This document shows, one piece after another, positions 1 through 9,422 of a stretch of 22,122 nucleotides of DNA. The notes below the pieces were generated by a model, which had not been told where the DNA came from, searched no databases, and saw only the letters and a list, made by a program, of their open reading frames with translations. Within the stretch, counting starts at the first letter, position 1. Each line of letters opens with the position of its first letter. A program made the position numbers and the translations under genes. The stretch lies in NCBI GenBank assembly GCA_019136395.1, contig JAGVUH010000702.1, positions 1-22,122 on the forward strand, written 5' to 3'. The stretch is from Gammaproteobacteria bacterium (lineage in GTDB: Bacteria > Pseudomonadota > Gammaproteobacteria > Chromatiales > Chromatiaceae).

Positions 1-1
1 G

Positions 2-592
2 CAGCGTACCGTGGGTATCGGCGTTGTCTCGCCAGAGCGCGCCCTCCAACTCGGCTTCTCGGGTCCCATGATCCGCGGCTCGGGATTTGCCTGGGACCTG
101 CGTAAAAAGCAGCCCTACGCGGCCTATGACCAGGTGGATTTCGACATCCCGGTGGGTCAGAACGGCGACTGCTATGACCGCTATCTGGTTCGGGTCGAGG
201 AGTTGCGCCAATCCAATCGCATCATCAAACAATGCGTGGCCTGGCTGCGGGAAAACCCCGGCCCGGTGATGATCGACGACCACAAGATCGCGCCGCCGCC
301 GCGTGCCGAGATGAAGGGCGACATGGAAGCCCTCATCCACCACTTCAAGCTCTTTACCGAGGGCTATTGTCCCCCCGCCGGCGAAGTCTATGCCGCGGTG
401 GAGGCACCCAAGGGCGAGTTCGGCGTCTATCTGATTTCCGACGGGGCCAACAAGCCCTACCGGGTCAAGGTCCGCGCCCCTGGTTTCGCCCATCTCTCGG
501 CCATGGACGAGATGGCCCGTGGCCACATGCTGGCGGACGTGGTGGCCATCATCGGCACCATGGACATCGTCTTCGGGGAGATCGACCGCTGA
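2..592 (+). CDS. nuoD: NADH-quinone oxidoreductase subunit D (NuoD), 3' part only
   Basis: This is the C-terminal half of the 49-kDa-type subunit of complex I, a peripheral-arm protein that helps form the quinone site next to cluster N2. The reading frame is open from base 2, so the gene begins outside the window; about 196 of roughly 417 family residues are present. Recognisable family blocks are [28 protein letters not shown](L/M)RQS, the MIDDHK(I) region, [10 protein letters not shown] and the C-terminal [12 protein letters not shown] end. The first GTG at base 11 is internal, not a start. The stop codon overlaps the nuoE start by one base (TGATG), which suggests translational coupling. 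This is a separate NuoD rather than a NuoCD fusion only if the missing 5' part confirms it; the visible sequence cannot decide that. Confidence 0.96.
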   Translation, partial: QRTVGIGVVSPERALQLGFSGPMIRGSGFAWDLRKKQPYAAYDQVDFDIPVGQNGDCYDRYLVRVEELRQSNRIIKQCVAWLRENPGPVMIDDHKIAPPPRAEMKGDMEALIHHFKLFTEGYCPPAGEVYAAVEAPKGEFGVYLISDGANKPYRVKVRAPGFAHLSAMDEMARGHMLADVVAIIGTMDIVFGEIDR

Positions 593-1122
593 TGAGTTTC
601 CGGAGCGCACCCCTCACCGTCCCGACCTCGGCTGAGGTCAAGGCCGGTCTCTTCACCCCCGAGATCCGCGCCGCCATCGACGCCCAGGTCGCCAAATACC
701 CGGCTGAGTGGAAGCAGTCGGCGGTCATGCCCGCCCTGACCCTGGTCCAGGACTGGAATGGCGGCTGGCTGTCGCGCCAGCTCATGGATGATGTCGCCGC
801 CTACCTCGACATACCGGCCATTGCCGTCTACGAGGTGGCGACCTTTTACAATATGTATGACCTGGAGCCGACCGCCAAACACAAGGTCTGCGTCTGCAAC
901 AGCATCTCCTGCATGCTCAACGGCTCCGAGGATCTCATCCATCACGTCGAGCATAAGTACGGCGTCAAGCCCGGGGAGACTACGGCCGACGGCCGTTTCA
1001 CCTTCAAGGAGGTGGAGTGTCTGGGGGCCTGCCGCCACGCCCCGGCGGTGCTGATTGGTCACACCTATCATGAGCACCTGACCCCGGCGGAACTGGACAA
1101 GCTGATCGAGGGGTTGGGCTAA
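592..1122 (+). CDS. nuoE: NADH-quinone oxidoreductase subunit E (NuoE, 24-kDa type)
   Basis: This is a 176-residue thioredoxin-fold ferredoxin subunit of the NADH-oxidising module of complex I, carrying the [2Fe-2S] cluster N1a. The ligands are visible as C102-x4-C107 (CNSISC) and C143-x3-C147 (CLGAC), the family spacing. The block [15 protein letters not shown] is typical of NuoE. The frame is open far upstream into nuoD, but the start at 592 is chosen because it gives the normal family length and forms the TGATG overlap with the nuoD stop. Its own stop overlaps the nuoF start (TAATG). Length and motifs are all normal for the family. Confidence 0.97.
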   Translation: MSFRSAPLTVPTSAEVKAGLFTPEIRAAIDAQVAKYPAEWKQSAVMPALTLVQDWNGGWLSRQLMDDVAAYLDIPAIAVYEVATFYNMYDLEPTAKHKVCVCNSISCMLNGSEDLIHHVEHKYGVKPGETTADGRFTFKEVECLGACRHAPAVLIGHTYHEHLTPAELDKLIEGLG

Positions 1123-2405
1123 TGGTCGAGCGCCAGAACACCGTTTGCTTCCGCACCCTCCATCTGGACCAGCCCTGGACCCTGGAGGCGTACCGCAGCG
1201 TCGGCGGCTACGTCCAGTGGGAGAAGATCCTGCGCGACAAGCCGGACCCGGATGCCCTCATCGCCGAGCTCAAGCTCTCCAACCTGCGCGGCCGTGGTGG
1301 CGCCGGCTTCCCCACGGGCCTCAAGTGGAGTTTCATGCCGCGCTTGGCCCCCGGGCAGAAGTACATCGTCTGCAATTCGGACGAGGGCGAACCTGGCACC
1401 TGCAAGGACCGTGACATCCTGCGCTTCAACCCTCACCAGCTCGTCGAAGGCATGGCCATCGCCGGCTATTGCATTGGCGCTACGGTGGGTTACAACTACA
1501 TCCGCGGCGAATTCTACGAGCCCATCGCCCGCTTCGAGGCGGCCATGCAGGAGGCCTACGCCGCCGGCCTGCTGGGCAAGGACATCGCTGGCAGCGGCAT
1601 CGACTTCGACCTCTACACCCACCTCGGCGCCGGGGCCTACATCTGCGGCGAGGAAACGGCCCTGCTCGAGTCCATCGAGGGCAAGAAGGGGCAACCGCGT
1701 TACAAGCCGCCTTTCCCGGCTCAGGCTGGCCTCTACGGTCAACCCACCACCATCAATAACACCGAGTCCCTAGCCTCGGTGCCGGTGATCCTGGAGAAGG
1801 GTGGCCAATGGTTCCTGGAGCAGGGCTTGCCTAACAATGGCGGTCCCAAGCTCTTTTCAGTCACCGGCCATGTCGAGAAGCCCAACAATTTCGAGGTCCC
1901 CCTTGGCACCCCCTTCAAGGACCTGCTGGCCATGGCCGGTGGCGTCAAGGGCGGGCGTAAGCTCAAGGCGGTGATTCCCGGGGGTTCCTCCGTACCCGTG
2001 GTGCCGGGCGACATCATGATGGGCGTCAACATGGACTACGACAGCATCGGCAAGATTGGCTCCATGCTGGGTTCCGGCGCGGTCATCGTCATGGCCGAGG
2101 GTACGGACATGGTGAAGGTCCTGGCCAACCTGTCCCACTTCTATGCCGCCGAGTCCTGCGGCCAGTGCACTCCTTGCCGGGAGGGTACTGGCTGGCTGGC
2201 GCGGGTCCTGCACCGCATCCTTCATGGCCAGGGCCGGCCCGAGGACCTGGACCTCCTCGACAGCGTGGCGGGCCATATCGGCGGGCGTACCATCTGTGCC
2301 CTGGGCGATGCCGCGGCCATGCCGGTGCAGAGCTTCCTCAAGCACTACCGCCACGAATTTCAGCACTACATCGAGCACGGCCGTAGCCTGGTCGAGGCCG
2401 CCTGA
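1122..2405 (+). CDS. nuoF: NADH-quinone oxidoreductase subunit F (NuoF, 51-kDa type)
   Basis: This is the 427-residue NADH-binding subunit of complex I, which oxidises NADH at FMN and passes electrons to the [4Fe-4S] cluster N3. The glycine-rich nucleotide-binding block [14 protein letters not shown] lies near residues 56-69. The downstream block [15 protein letters not shown] belongs to the FMN/NADH pocket. Cluster N3 ligands are C346-x2-C349-x2-C352 (SCGQCTPC) plus C392 (CALGD). The start overlaps the nuoE stop by one base, so translation is probably coupled. The length matches the family, and no lesion is visible. Confidence 0.98.
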   Translation: MVERQNTVCFRTLHLDQPWTLEAYRSVGGYVQWEKILRDKPDPDALIAELKLSNLRGRGGAGFPTGLKWSFMPRLAPGQKYIVCNSDEGEPGTCKDRDILRFNPHQLVEGMAIAGYCIGATVGYNYIRGEFYEPIARFEAAMQEAYAAGLLGKDIAGSGIDFDLYTHLGAGAYICGEETALLESIEGKKGQPRYKPPFPAQAGLYGQPTTINNTESLASVPVILEKGGQWFLEQGLPNNGGPKLFSVTGHVEKPNNFEVPLGTPFKDLLAMAGGVKGGRKLKAVIPGGSSVPVVPGDIMMGVNMDYDSIGKIGSMLGSGAVIVMAEGTDMVKVLANLSHFYAAESCGQCTPCREGTGWLARVLHRILHGQGRPEDLDLLDSVAGHIGGRTICALGDAAAMPVQSFLKHYRHEFQHYIEHGRSLVEAA

Positions 2406-2433
2406 TGGGCCGGTCTGCCACTGAGACAGCGCA

Positions 2434-4794
2434 ATGACGGACAAGATCACCATCGAGATCGACGGTCGCGCCTGCGAGGCGACCCCGGGTGAGATGATCA
2501 TCGCGGTCGCTGACCGCGAGGGCATCCCCATCCCGCGCTTCTGCTACCACAAAAAGCTGTCCATCGCCGCCAACTGCCGCATGTGCCTGGTGGAGATGGA
2601 GCAGAATGGTCGCCCCTTCCCCAAGCCGGTTCCGGCCTGCGCCACCCCGGTCTGCGCCGGGCTCAAGGTCCAGACCCGTTCCCCCAAGGCCATCGAGGCC
2701 CAGAAGGGGACCATGGAGTTCCTGCTCATCAATCACCCCCTGGACTGCCCAATCTGCGATCAGGGCGGGGAGTGCGAGTTGCAGGACGTCGCCATGGGCT
2801 ATGGCCGGGACGTCTCGCGCTATGTCGAGCGTAAGCGCGTGGTGGTCGACCAGGATCTGGGTCCCCTCATCGCCACCGATATGACGCGCTGCATTCACTG
2901 CACCCGTTGTGTCCGCTTCGGCGCCGAGATCGCCGGGCTGCGGGAGTTAGGGGCCACGGGGCGGGGCGAACAGGTGCGCATCGGCACCTTCGTCGAGCAC
3001 ACCATGGCCCACGAGTTGTCGGGCAATATCATCGACCTGTGTCCGGTCGGCGCCCTGACCTCCAAGCCTTATCGCTTCCAGGCCCGCGCCTGGGAGCTGA
3101 ACCAGGCCCCCGGCCTGGCCCCCCATGATGCCCTGGGCTCAAATCTCAATCTGCACCTGCGCCGCGGTCGGGTGATGCGGGTGCACCCGCGCGAGAACGA
3201 GGCCATCAACGAGACCTGGCTCTCCGACCGCGACCGCTTCAGCTATGAGGGCCTCTACGGCGAGGACCGGCTCACGGCGCCCCTGGTCAAGAACAACGGT
3301 ACCTGGGAGGCCATCGCCTGGTCCGAGGCCCTGCAACTGGCCGCGACCCGGCTCAAGGCCGCTGGCGCCAGCCTGGGGACCCTGATCTCCCCGGCCGCGA
3401 CCCTGGAGGAGATGTTCCTCGCCCAGAAGCTCACCCGCGGTCTGGGCTCCAACGACATCGACAGCCGCCTGCGCCAGCAGGATTTTCGTGGTGACGCCAA
3501 CGCCCCCTTGCTGCCCTGGCTGGGCGTCCCCATCGCCGCCGTTGAGCGGCAGCAAGCCATCCTGCTGGTGGGCGCCGACATCCGCGCCGAGATCCCCCTC
3601 CTGGCCCACCGCATCCGCAAGGCGGCCCTGGAGAATGACGCCCGGGTCTTTGTCATCCATCCCTACGCGCTGGAACTGACCTTCCCCGCGGACCAGTTGC
3701 CCGGGACCCCGACCGCCAACATCGAGGACCTGGCGGCCATCGCCCAGGCCCTGGGCGTCAAGGCCACCGGTAGCCTCAAGGACCTCATCGCCCGCGCCCA
3801 GCCCGACGCCCGCCATCAGGCGGTCGCCGAGGCCCTGAGCCAGGCTGGATCGGGCCTGATTCTTCTTGGTGCCTTGGCCGCGGCCCACCCGGATTACGCC
3901 TTGCTCCAGGCCCTGGCCAGCGCTGTGGCCAAGGCGGCCAAGGTCGAACTGGGCTTTATCCCGGCGGCGGCCAATGCCGTGGGCGCGCATCTGGCGGGGG
4001 CCTTACCCCAGGTCCTGCCCGGCGCCAAGGCGGCGGAGCCGGCCGGTGCCGCGACCAGCGCCATGCTCACTGAGTCGCGCCGGGCCTATCTGTTGTGGAA
4101 TCTGGAACCTGGCCATGACCTGGCGGATCCGGCGCTGGCCGCCAGGGCCCTGGGACAGGCGGACTTCGTCGTCGCCTGTACCGCCTATCGCAGCCCCGAC
4201 CTGGAGGCTTGCGCCGACCTGATGTTGCCCATCGCCGCCTTCGCCGAGACCGCCGGAACCCTGGTCAATGCAGAGGGTACCTGGCAGACTTGCCGGGGCG
4301 CGGTAGCGCCTCCGGGGGAGGCCCGCCCGGGGTGGAAGGTGCTGCGGGTGCTCGGGAACCTCCTCGACCTGACGGGCTTCGATCAGGACAGCCAGGACGA
4401 GGTCGCCAGTGAACTTCGCGCCTTGTGCGCGGGGGTCAGTCCCAGCAACGCCCTGCGGGGTACCCTCAAGGCCAGTCCGGCCCCCGCCGCGGACCTCTGG
4501 CGGATTGGCAATGTGCCCCTCTACCGGCTGGACCCCCTGGTGCGCCGCGCCCCGGCCCTACAGCGCGCCCGTGGCGCCGGCTGCTTCCACGCCCATCTCC
4601 ATCCCGATCAGGCCGCCGCCCTGGGGCTGGCGGCGGGGGATGAGGTGGTCGTCAGCCAGGGGGAGGCCAGCGTGCGCACCCAGGTCAGCCTTAGCGCCGC
4701 GGTCCCGCCCGGTTGCGTCCGCATCCCGGTGGCGGTGACCGGCAGCGAGCACCTGGGCGCCCAGATCGGCCCCCTATCCATCGCCAAGGCATGA
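2434..4794 (+). CDS. nuoG: NADH-quinone oxidoreductase subunit G (NuoG, 75-kDa type)
   Basis: This 786-residue Fe-S subunit relays electrons through the peripheral arm of complex I. The N-terminal [2Fe-2S] ferredoxin domain has C37, C48, C51 and C69. The His-Cys [4Fe-4S] motif is H101-x3-C105-x2-C108-x5-C114. A further [4Fe-4S] site is C153-x2-C156-x2-C159 with C203 (DLCPVGALTSKPYRF). The rest is the molybdopterin-oxidoreductase-like domain, which in NuoG serves as a scaffold without a working cofactor (family knowledge). The gene begins 28 bases after nuoF and ends 14 bases before the nuoH start. Its length is usual for proteobacterial NuoG. Confidence 0.97.
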   Translation: MTDKITIEIDGRACEATPGEMIIAVADREGIPIPRFCYHKKLSIAANCRMCLVEMEQNGRPFPKPVPACATPVCAGLKVQTRSPKAIEAQKGTMEFLLINHPLDCPICDQGGECELQDVAMGYGRDVSRYVERKRVVVDQDLGPLIATDMTRCIHCTRCVRFGAEIAGLRELGATGRGEQVRIGTFVEHTMAHELSGNIIDLCPVGALTSKPYRFQARAWELNQAPGLAPHDALGSNLNLHLRRGRVMRVHPRENEAINETWLSDRDRFSYEGLYGEDRLTAPLVKNNGTWEAIAWSEALQLAATRLKAAGASLGTLISPAATLEEMFLAQKLTRGLGSNDIDSRLRQQDFRGDANAPLLPWLGVPIAAVERQQAILLVGADIRAEIPLLAHRIRKAALENDARVFVIHPYALELTFPADQLPGTPTANIEDLAAIAQALGVKATGSLKDLIARAQPDARHQAVAEALSQAGSGLILLGALAAAHPDYALLQALASAVAKAAKVELGFIPAAANAVGAHLAGALPQVLPGAKAAEPAGAATSAMLTESRRAYLLWNLEPGHDLADPALAARALGQADFVVACTAYRSPDLEACADLMLPIAAFAETAGTLVNAEGTWQTCRGAVAPPGEARPGWKVLRVLGNLLDLTGFDQDSQDEVASELRALCAGVSPSNALRGTLKASPAPAADLWRIGNVPLYRLDPLVRRAPALQRARGAGCFHAHLHPDQAAALGLAAGDEVVVSQGEASVRTQVSLSAAVPPGCVRIPVAVTGSEHLGAQIGPLSIAKA

Positions 4795-4808
4795 GGGCGG
4801 AGTGACCC

Positions 4809-5770
4809 ATGATTGAGCTCTGGAATTCCCTGCCGGAGGTGATCCGGATCCTGGTGAAGATCGTGGTGATCCTCTCGGCCCCAACCGGGTCGGGCCCCGG
4901 GGTCTGCTCCAGCCGATTGCCGACGCTGTCAAGCTGATGTTCAAGGAGATCATCCTCCCCACCCGGGCGGATAAGACCCTGTTCATCATCGCCCCCCTGC
5001 TGACCCTGGCCCCGGCCCTGGCGGCCTGGGCGGTCTTCCCCTTCGACGAAAATCTGGTCCTGGCGGACATCGACGCCGGCCTGCTCTACATCCTGGCCCT
5101 GACCTCCCTGGGCGTCTACGGCGTCATCATCGCCGGCTGGGCCTCCAATTCCAAGTATGCCCTGCTTGGCGCCATGCGCTCCGGGGCCCAGATCGTCGCC
5201 TATGAAATTGCCATGGGCTTCGCCTTGGTCGGGGTCCTGGTGGCCGCTGGCAGCCTCAATCTGGGGGATATCGTCAGGGCTCAGGAAGGCAACCTCTTCA
5301 CCTGGTTCTGGCTGCCCCTGTTGCCCCTGTTCCTGATCTATTTCATCTCCGGTCTCGCCGAGACCAACCGTGCGCCCTTCGACGTCGCCGAGGGCGAGTC
5401 GGAGATCGTGGCGGGCTTCCACGTGGAATACTCGGGCATGACCTTCGCCGTCTTCTTCCTCGGCGAATATGCCAACATGATCCTGATTTCCGCCCTGTCG
5501 GCGACCATGTTCCTCGGCGGCTGGCTGACGCCCCTGCCGGCGGCCTGGGTGGCGGGCGTCTTCCCCCTGGATAGCGGCTTCCACTGGTTGCTGCTCAAGA
5601 CCTTCCTCTTCATGTTCCTCTTCCTCTGGTTCCGCGCCACCTTCCCCCGCTATCGCTATGACCAGATCATGCGCCTGGGCTGGAAGGTCTTCATACCGAT
5701 CACCATCGTCTGGATCCTGGTGGTTGGGCTTGCGGTCGTGTTCAAGCTGCCGCCCTGGTGGTCGGCCTAA
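4809..5770 (+). pseudogene. nuoH: NuoH (complex I membrane subunit), frame broken by an internal deletion
   Basis: NuoH is the membrane subunit that holds the quinone channel and joins the arms of complex I. The true start is probably ATG 4809: GGAG at 4799-4802 sits 6 bases upstream, and the first 22 codons read like a NuoH N-terminus ([17 protein letters not shown], then IVVIL). After base 4874 the frame fails and stops at once downstream. From 4877 another frame resumes with [20 protein letters not shown] and continues to 5770 as a normal NuoH, with [19 protein letters not shown] and HVEYSGM. The bases TC at 4875-4876 look like the end of the Ile codon before GPNR, so a stretch of 3n+1 bases, about 73, is missing. 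It would encode most of the first membrane helix and the conserved E-R loop. The intact downstream ORF is 4937-5770 (277 residues), too short for NuoH. The break may be an assembly error. Confidence 0.85.
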
Positions 5771-5786
5771 GGTCGGGTAACGAGCC

Positions 5787-6278
5787 ATGCTGCAAACCAT
5801 GCGCGACTATCTGCGGAGCCTGCTGCTGCTGGAACTCTTCCAGGGGCTGAGCATCACCGGTCGCTACCTGTTCAAGACCAAGTTCACGGTCCAGTACCCG
5901 GAAGAGAAGGCCCCGCTCTCCCCGCGTTTTCGTGGCCTGCACGCCTTGCGTCGCTATGAGAACGGCGAGGAGCGCTGCATCGCCTGCAAGTTGTGCGAGG
6001 CGACCTGCCCGGCCCTGGCCATCACCATCGAGGCCGAGCCCCGCGCCGATGGCAGCCGCCGCACCACCCGTTACGACATCGACCTCTTCAAGTGCATCTA
6101 TTGCGGTTTCTGCGAGGAGTCCTGCCCCGTCGATTCCATCGTCGAGACCAGTTGTTACGAGTACTGCTTCGAGCAGCGGGGCGAGCACATTATGACCAAG
6201 GAGCGGTTGCTGGCGATCGGCGACCAGTACGAGGCCGAGATCGCGGCCGCCCGGGCGGCGGATGCCCCCTACCGCTAG
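5787..6278 (+). CDS. nuoI: NADH-quinone oxidoreductase subunit I (NuoI), 2x[4Fe-4S]
   Basis: This 163-residue ferredoxin-like subunit of complex I carries clusters N6a and N6b, just before the terminal N2 cluster. Two classic motifs are visible: C64-x2-C67-x2-C70-x3-C74P and C103-x2-C106-x2-C109-x3-C113P. The N-terminal amphipathic region ([19 protein letters not shown]) is the usual membrane-contact part. The stretch after the second motif reads [15 protein letters not shown] and adds two cysteines, C123 and C127, where homologs I remember usually have non-cysteine residues. The gene follows nuoH by 16 bases and is followed by 66 bases before nuoJ. Confidence 0.97.
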   Translation: MLQTMRDYLRSLLLLELFQGLSITGRYLFKTKFTVQYPEEKAPLSPRFRGLHALRRYENGEERCIACKLCEATCPALAITIEAEPRADGSRRTTRYDIDLFKCIYCGFCEESCPVDSIVETSCYEYCFEQRGEHIMTKERLLAIGDQYEAEIAAARAADAPYR

Positions 6279-6344
6279 CCCCTTGCCCGCAACCAGGTCA
6301 AGACACCTCGCTCGCGCTCACCCAAATCCGGACAGGACCACGAC

Positions 6345-6998
6345 ATGGGCTTTGAAAAGTTTCTCTTCTATGTCCTGGCGGCCACGCTGATCGCCGCCGC
6401 TGGCATGGTGGTCACCCGCCGCAACCCGGTGCATGCCGTCCTGTTCCTGGTGGTCGCCTTTGTCTCCAGCGCCATGCTGTGGATGCTGATGGAGGCCGAA
6501 TTCCTCGCCATCAGCCTGGTCTTGGTCTACGTCGGCGCCGTCCTGGTCCTCTTCCTCTTCGTCATCATGATGCTGGACGTGGATATCGCCACCCTCAAGG
6601 CCCAGTTCATCCGCCACCTGCCCCTGGCGCTGGTGGTCGGTGCCATCATGCTGGTGGAGATCTTCCTCGTGGTCGGACCCGGCAACTTCGGGGGGGAATC
6701 CTTCCCCAATCCGGCGCCCCAGGGCCCCGACTACAGCAACACCCGCGAACTGGGCCTGTTGCTCTACAGCACCTACCTCTATCCCTTCGAGATCGCCGCC
6801 GTCATCCTGCTGGTGGCCATCGTCGCCGCCATTCGCCTGACCCTGCGCCATCGACCCGACACCAAGTACCTCGACCCCTCGCAGCAGGTCTATGTCCGCA
6901 AGGGTCCGGATCGCGTCCAGTTGATCCGCGTGCCGCCGGAGCCCCGGCGGGTGCCACCCACCGCTACCCCCACCCCAGGCCGGGAGGACGAGGCATGA
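6345..6998 (+). CDS. nuoJ: NADH-quinone oxidoreductase subunit J (NuoJ)
   Basis: This 217-residue membrane subunit of complex I corresponds to mitochondrial ND6 and contributes to the central hydrophilic axis. About five hydrophobic segments are visible. The conserved core ([17 protein letters not shown], then [14 protein letters not shown]) around residues 50-80 contains the helix that undergoes a pi-bulge change in the family. The C-terminus is an extra-membrane, arginine- and proline-rich tail. An AGGA-like ribosome site lies near 6332. The stop overlaps the nuoK start by four bases (ATGA), a sign of coupled translation. Confidence 0.95.
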   Translation: MGFEKFLFYVLAATLIAAAGMVVTRRNPVHAVLFLVVAFVSSAMLWMLMEAEFLAISLVLVYVGAVLVLFLFVIMMLDVDIATLKAQFIRHLPLALVVGAIMLVEIFLVVGPGNFGGESFPNPAPQGPDYSNTRELGLLLYSTYLYPFEIAAVILLVAIVAAIRLTLRHRPDTKYLDPSQQVYVRKGPDRVQLIRVPPEPRRVPPTATPTPGREDEA

Positions 6999-7300
6999 TC
7001 GAGCTTTCCGATTACCTGATGCTGGGTGGCATTCTTTTCGCCATCAGCGTTGCCGGGATCTTCATTAATCGTAAGAATCTGATCGTGCTGCTGATGTGCA
7101 TCGAACTGATGCTGCTGGCGGTCAACACCAATTTCATCGCCTTTTCCCATTTCCTGGGCGACATGGGGGGGCAGGTCTTCGTCTTCTTCATTCTGACCGT
7201 CGCCGCGGCCGAGGCCGCGATCGGCCTGGCCATCCTCGTGGTCCTCTTCCGCAACCGCCGTACCATCGATGTCGAGGATCTGGACGCCTTGAAGGGCTGA
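6995..7300 (+). CDS. nuoK: NADH-quinone oxidoreductase subunit K (NuoK)
   Basis: This 101-residue, three-helix membrane subunit of complex I corresponds to ND4L. The two membrane glutamates known to matter for proton movement are E37 ([11 protein letters not shown]) and E73 ([12 protein letters not shown]). The frame is open upstream inside nuoJ, but ATG 6995 gives the standard family length and N-terminus, overlaps the nuoJ stop as ATGA, and has a GGAGG-type site a few bases upstream (near 6982-6987). The length and C-terminus ([14 protein letters not shown]) are typical. It is followed by 111 non-coding bases before nuoL. Confidence 0.97.
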   Translation: MIELSDYLMLGGILFAISVAGIFINRKNLIVLLMCIELMLLAVNTNFIAFSHFLGDMGGQVFVFFILTVAAAEAAIGLAILVVLFRNRRTIDVEDLDALKG

Positions 7301-7321
7301 CGGGAGCAGGGCGGGGCGGAG

Positions 7322-7359
7322 GTCAGGGCCCCCTCCTGGTGGTCGTCCTCCTTCCTGAC
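7322..7359 (+). repeat. Inverted repeat in the nuoK-nuoL gap
   Basis: The 111-base gap between nuoK and nuoL is pyrimidine-rich and contains GTCAGG at 7322-7327 and its complement CCTGAC at 7354-7359, separated by 26 bases. No T-run follows, so it is not an intrinsic terminator. It could be a weak mRNA stem between cistrons or chance in GC-rich DNA. I see no other element in this gap apart from a purine-rich GAAAGAG stretch before the nuoL start. Confidence 0.25.
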
Positions 7360-7411
7360 AGATTTCCAGCGCCACCAAGCTGACAGAGCCGCTGAAAGAG
7401 CACAACCGCAG

Positions 7412-9400
7412 ATGGAAAATATCTACCTGACTATCGTCCTCGCGCCCCTGTTGGGGTCTATCGTCGCCGGGTTCCTCGGGGGCCGGATCGGGCGGGCAGG
7501 GGCCCATTGGGTGACGATCCTCGGGGTGGGTCTGTCCTGCCTGCTGTCGCTTTATGTCCTCAAGGGCTTCGTGGACGGCAGCCTGGAGGTCTTCGACGGG
7601 GCCGTCTACACCTGGATGGTCAGCGGTGGCATCCAGTTCGAGATCGGCTTCCTGGTCGATCAACTCACGGCCCTGATGATGGCGGTGGTGACCTTCGTCT
7701 CGCTGATGGTGCATATCTACACCATCGGCTACATGGCGGACGACGAGCACAACTGGCCCAAGGAGTCCCTGGCCGGCAAGAACGGCTACCAGCGGTTCTT
7801 CAGCTACATCTCCCTGTTCACCTTCTCCATGCTGATGCTGGTGATGTCGAACAACTTCCTCCAGTTGTTCTTCGGCTGGGAGGCGGTCGGACTGGTGTCC
7901 TATCTGCTCATCGGCTTCTGGTCGGTGCGTGAGTCGGCCATCTTCGCCAATCTCAAGGCCTTCCTGGTCAACCGGGTGGGCGACTTCGGCTTCATCCTCG
8001 GCATCGCCGCCGTGGCCATGTATTTTCACTCCCTGGATTACCGGGAGGTCTTCGCCCTGGCGCCGCAACTGGCCCAGGTCCAGATTCAGGTCTGGGGGGA
8101 CACCACCTGGTCCCTGATGACGACCATTGGCGTGCTGTTGTTCATCGGTGCCATGGGTAAGTCCGCCCAGGTGCCCCTGCACGTCTGGTTGCCAGACTCC
8201 ATGGAAGGCCCCACGCCCATCTCGGCGCTGATCCATGCCGCCACCATGGTGACCGCCGGTATCTTCATGGTGGCGCGGATGTCGCCGCTGTACGAACTGT
8301 CGGAGACGGCCCTGGGCTTCATCATGGTCATCGGTGCCACCACGGCCTTTTTCATGGGGCTGATCGGTCTGGTGCAGAACGACATCAAGCGGGTGGTGGC
8401 CTATTCCACGCTGTCCCAGCTTGGCTACATGATCACCGCCCTGGGGGCATCGGCCTACGCGGCGGGTATCTTCCATCTCATGACCCATGCCTTTTTCAAG
8501 GCCTTGCTGTTCCTGGCGGCGGGTTCGGTCATCATCGCCATGCACCATGATCAGGACATCCGCAACATGGGTGGCCTGCGCAAATACCTGCCGATCACCT
8601 GGATCACCTTCCTGCTGGGCTCCCTGGCCCTGATCGGCTTCCCGGGTTTCTCGGGCTTTTTCTCCAAGGATGCCATCATCGAGGCCGTGCATCTGTCGCA
8701 GGTGGGCGGGGCGGGGTACGCCAGCGTCCTCCTGACCCTGGGGGTCTTCGTCACCGCCCTCTACAGCTTCCGGCTCTATTTCCTGGTCTTCCATGGTCGG
8801 GAGCGCATGGACGAGCACACGCGTCATCACCTCCACGAGACCCCGGCGGTGGTGTGGGTGCCCCTGGTGTTGCTGGCCATCCCCTCGGTGTTCATCGGCT
8901 GGCTGACGGTGGAGTCGATCCTCTTCGGTGACTGGTTCAAGGGGGTGATCCTGGTCGCCCCTCACCATGACGTCCTGACGCAGATGGGTGCGGGTTATCA
9001 CGGTCAGGCCGGTTTCGTCCTGCACGGACTCCTCGCCCCCCCCTTCTGGCTGGCGATGGGTGGTCTGGCCCTGGCCTGGTACATCTACATGATGAAACCG
9101 GAGATCGCCGGTTACTTGATGGCACGCTTCGGTACCCTCTACCGCATCCTGGACAACAAGTATGGCTTCGACCAGTTCAACATGGCCCTCTTCGCCGGGG
9201 GGAGCCGGGGTCTGGGCAAGCTGTTCTGGAAGACCGGTGACCAGCGGGTTATCGATGGCACCCTCATCAACGGCTCCGCCCAGGGGGTGGGCTGGATAGC
9301 GGAACGCCTGCGCTATATCCAAACCGGCTACCTCTATCACTACGCCATCGCCATGATTCTGGGGCTGGTGGTCCTGCTGACGGTCTTCGTGACCTTCTGA
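7412..9400 (+). CDS. nuoL: NADH-quinone oxidoreductase subunit L (NuoL), antiporter-like
   Basis: This 662-residue distal proton-pumping subunit of complex I is related to Mrp antiporters (ND5). The two hallmark charged residues in the membrane are visible: E157 in FFGWEAVGLVSYLL and K250 in AMGKSAQVPLHVWLPD. The block EGPTPISALIHAATMVTAG is the strongly conserved antiporter signature. After the core, the C-terminal third holds the long lateral helix that runs along NuoM and NuoN in the family. The length is normal and no lesion is seen. The gene is 22 bases upstream of nuoM. Confidence 0.98.
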   Translation: MENIYLTIVLAPLLGSIVAGFLGGRIGRAGAHWVTILGVGLSCLLSLYVLKGFVDGSLEVFDGAVYTWMVSGGIQFEIGFLVDQLTALMMAVVTFVSLMVHIYTIGYMADDEHNWPKESLAGKNGYQRFFSYISLFTFSMLMLVMSNNFLQLFFGWEAVGLVSYLLIGFWSVRESAIFANLKAFLVNRVGDFGFILGIAAVAMYFHSLDYREVFALAPQLAQVQIQVWGDTTWSLMTTIGVLLFIGAMGKSAQVPLHVWLPDSMEGPTPISALIHAATMVTAGIFMVARMSPLYELSETALGFIMVIGATTAFFMGLIGLVQNDIKRVVAYSTLSQLGYMITALGASAYAAGIFHLMTHAFFKALLFLAAGSVIIAMHHDQDIRNMGGLRKYLPITWITFLLGSLALIGFPGFSGFFSKDAIIEAVHLSQVGGAGYASVLLTLGVFVTALYSFRLYFLVFHGRERMDEHTRHHLHETPAVVWVPLVLLAIPSVFIGWLTVESILFGDWFKGVILVAPHHDVLTQMGAGYHGQAGFVLHGLLAPPFWLAMGGLALAWYIYMMKPEIAGYLMARFGTLYRILDNKYGFDQFNMALFAGGSRGLGKLFWKTGDQRVIDGTLINGSAQGVGWIAERLRYIQTGYLYHYAIAMILGLVVLLTVFVTF

Positions 9401-9422
9401 TTGCCGAGGGGTACGGACGAGC

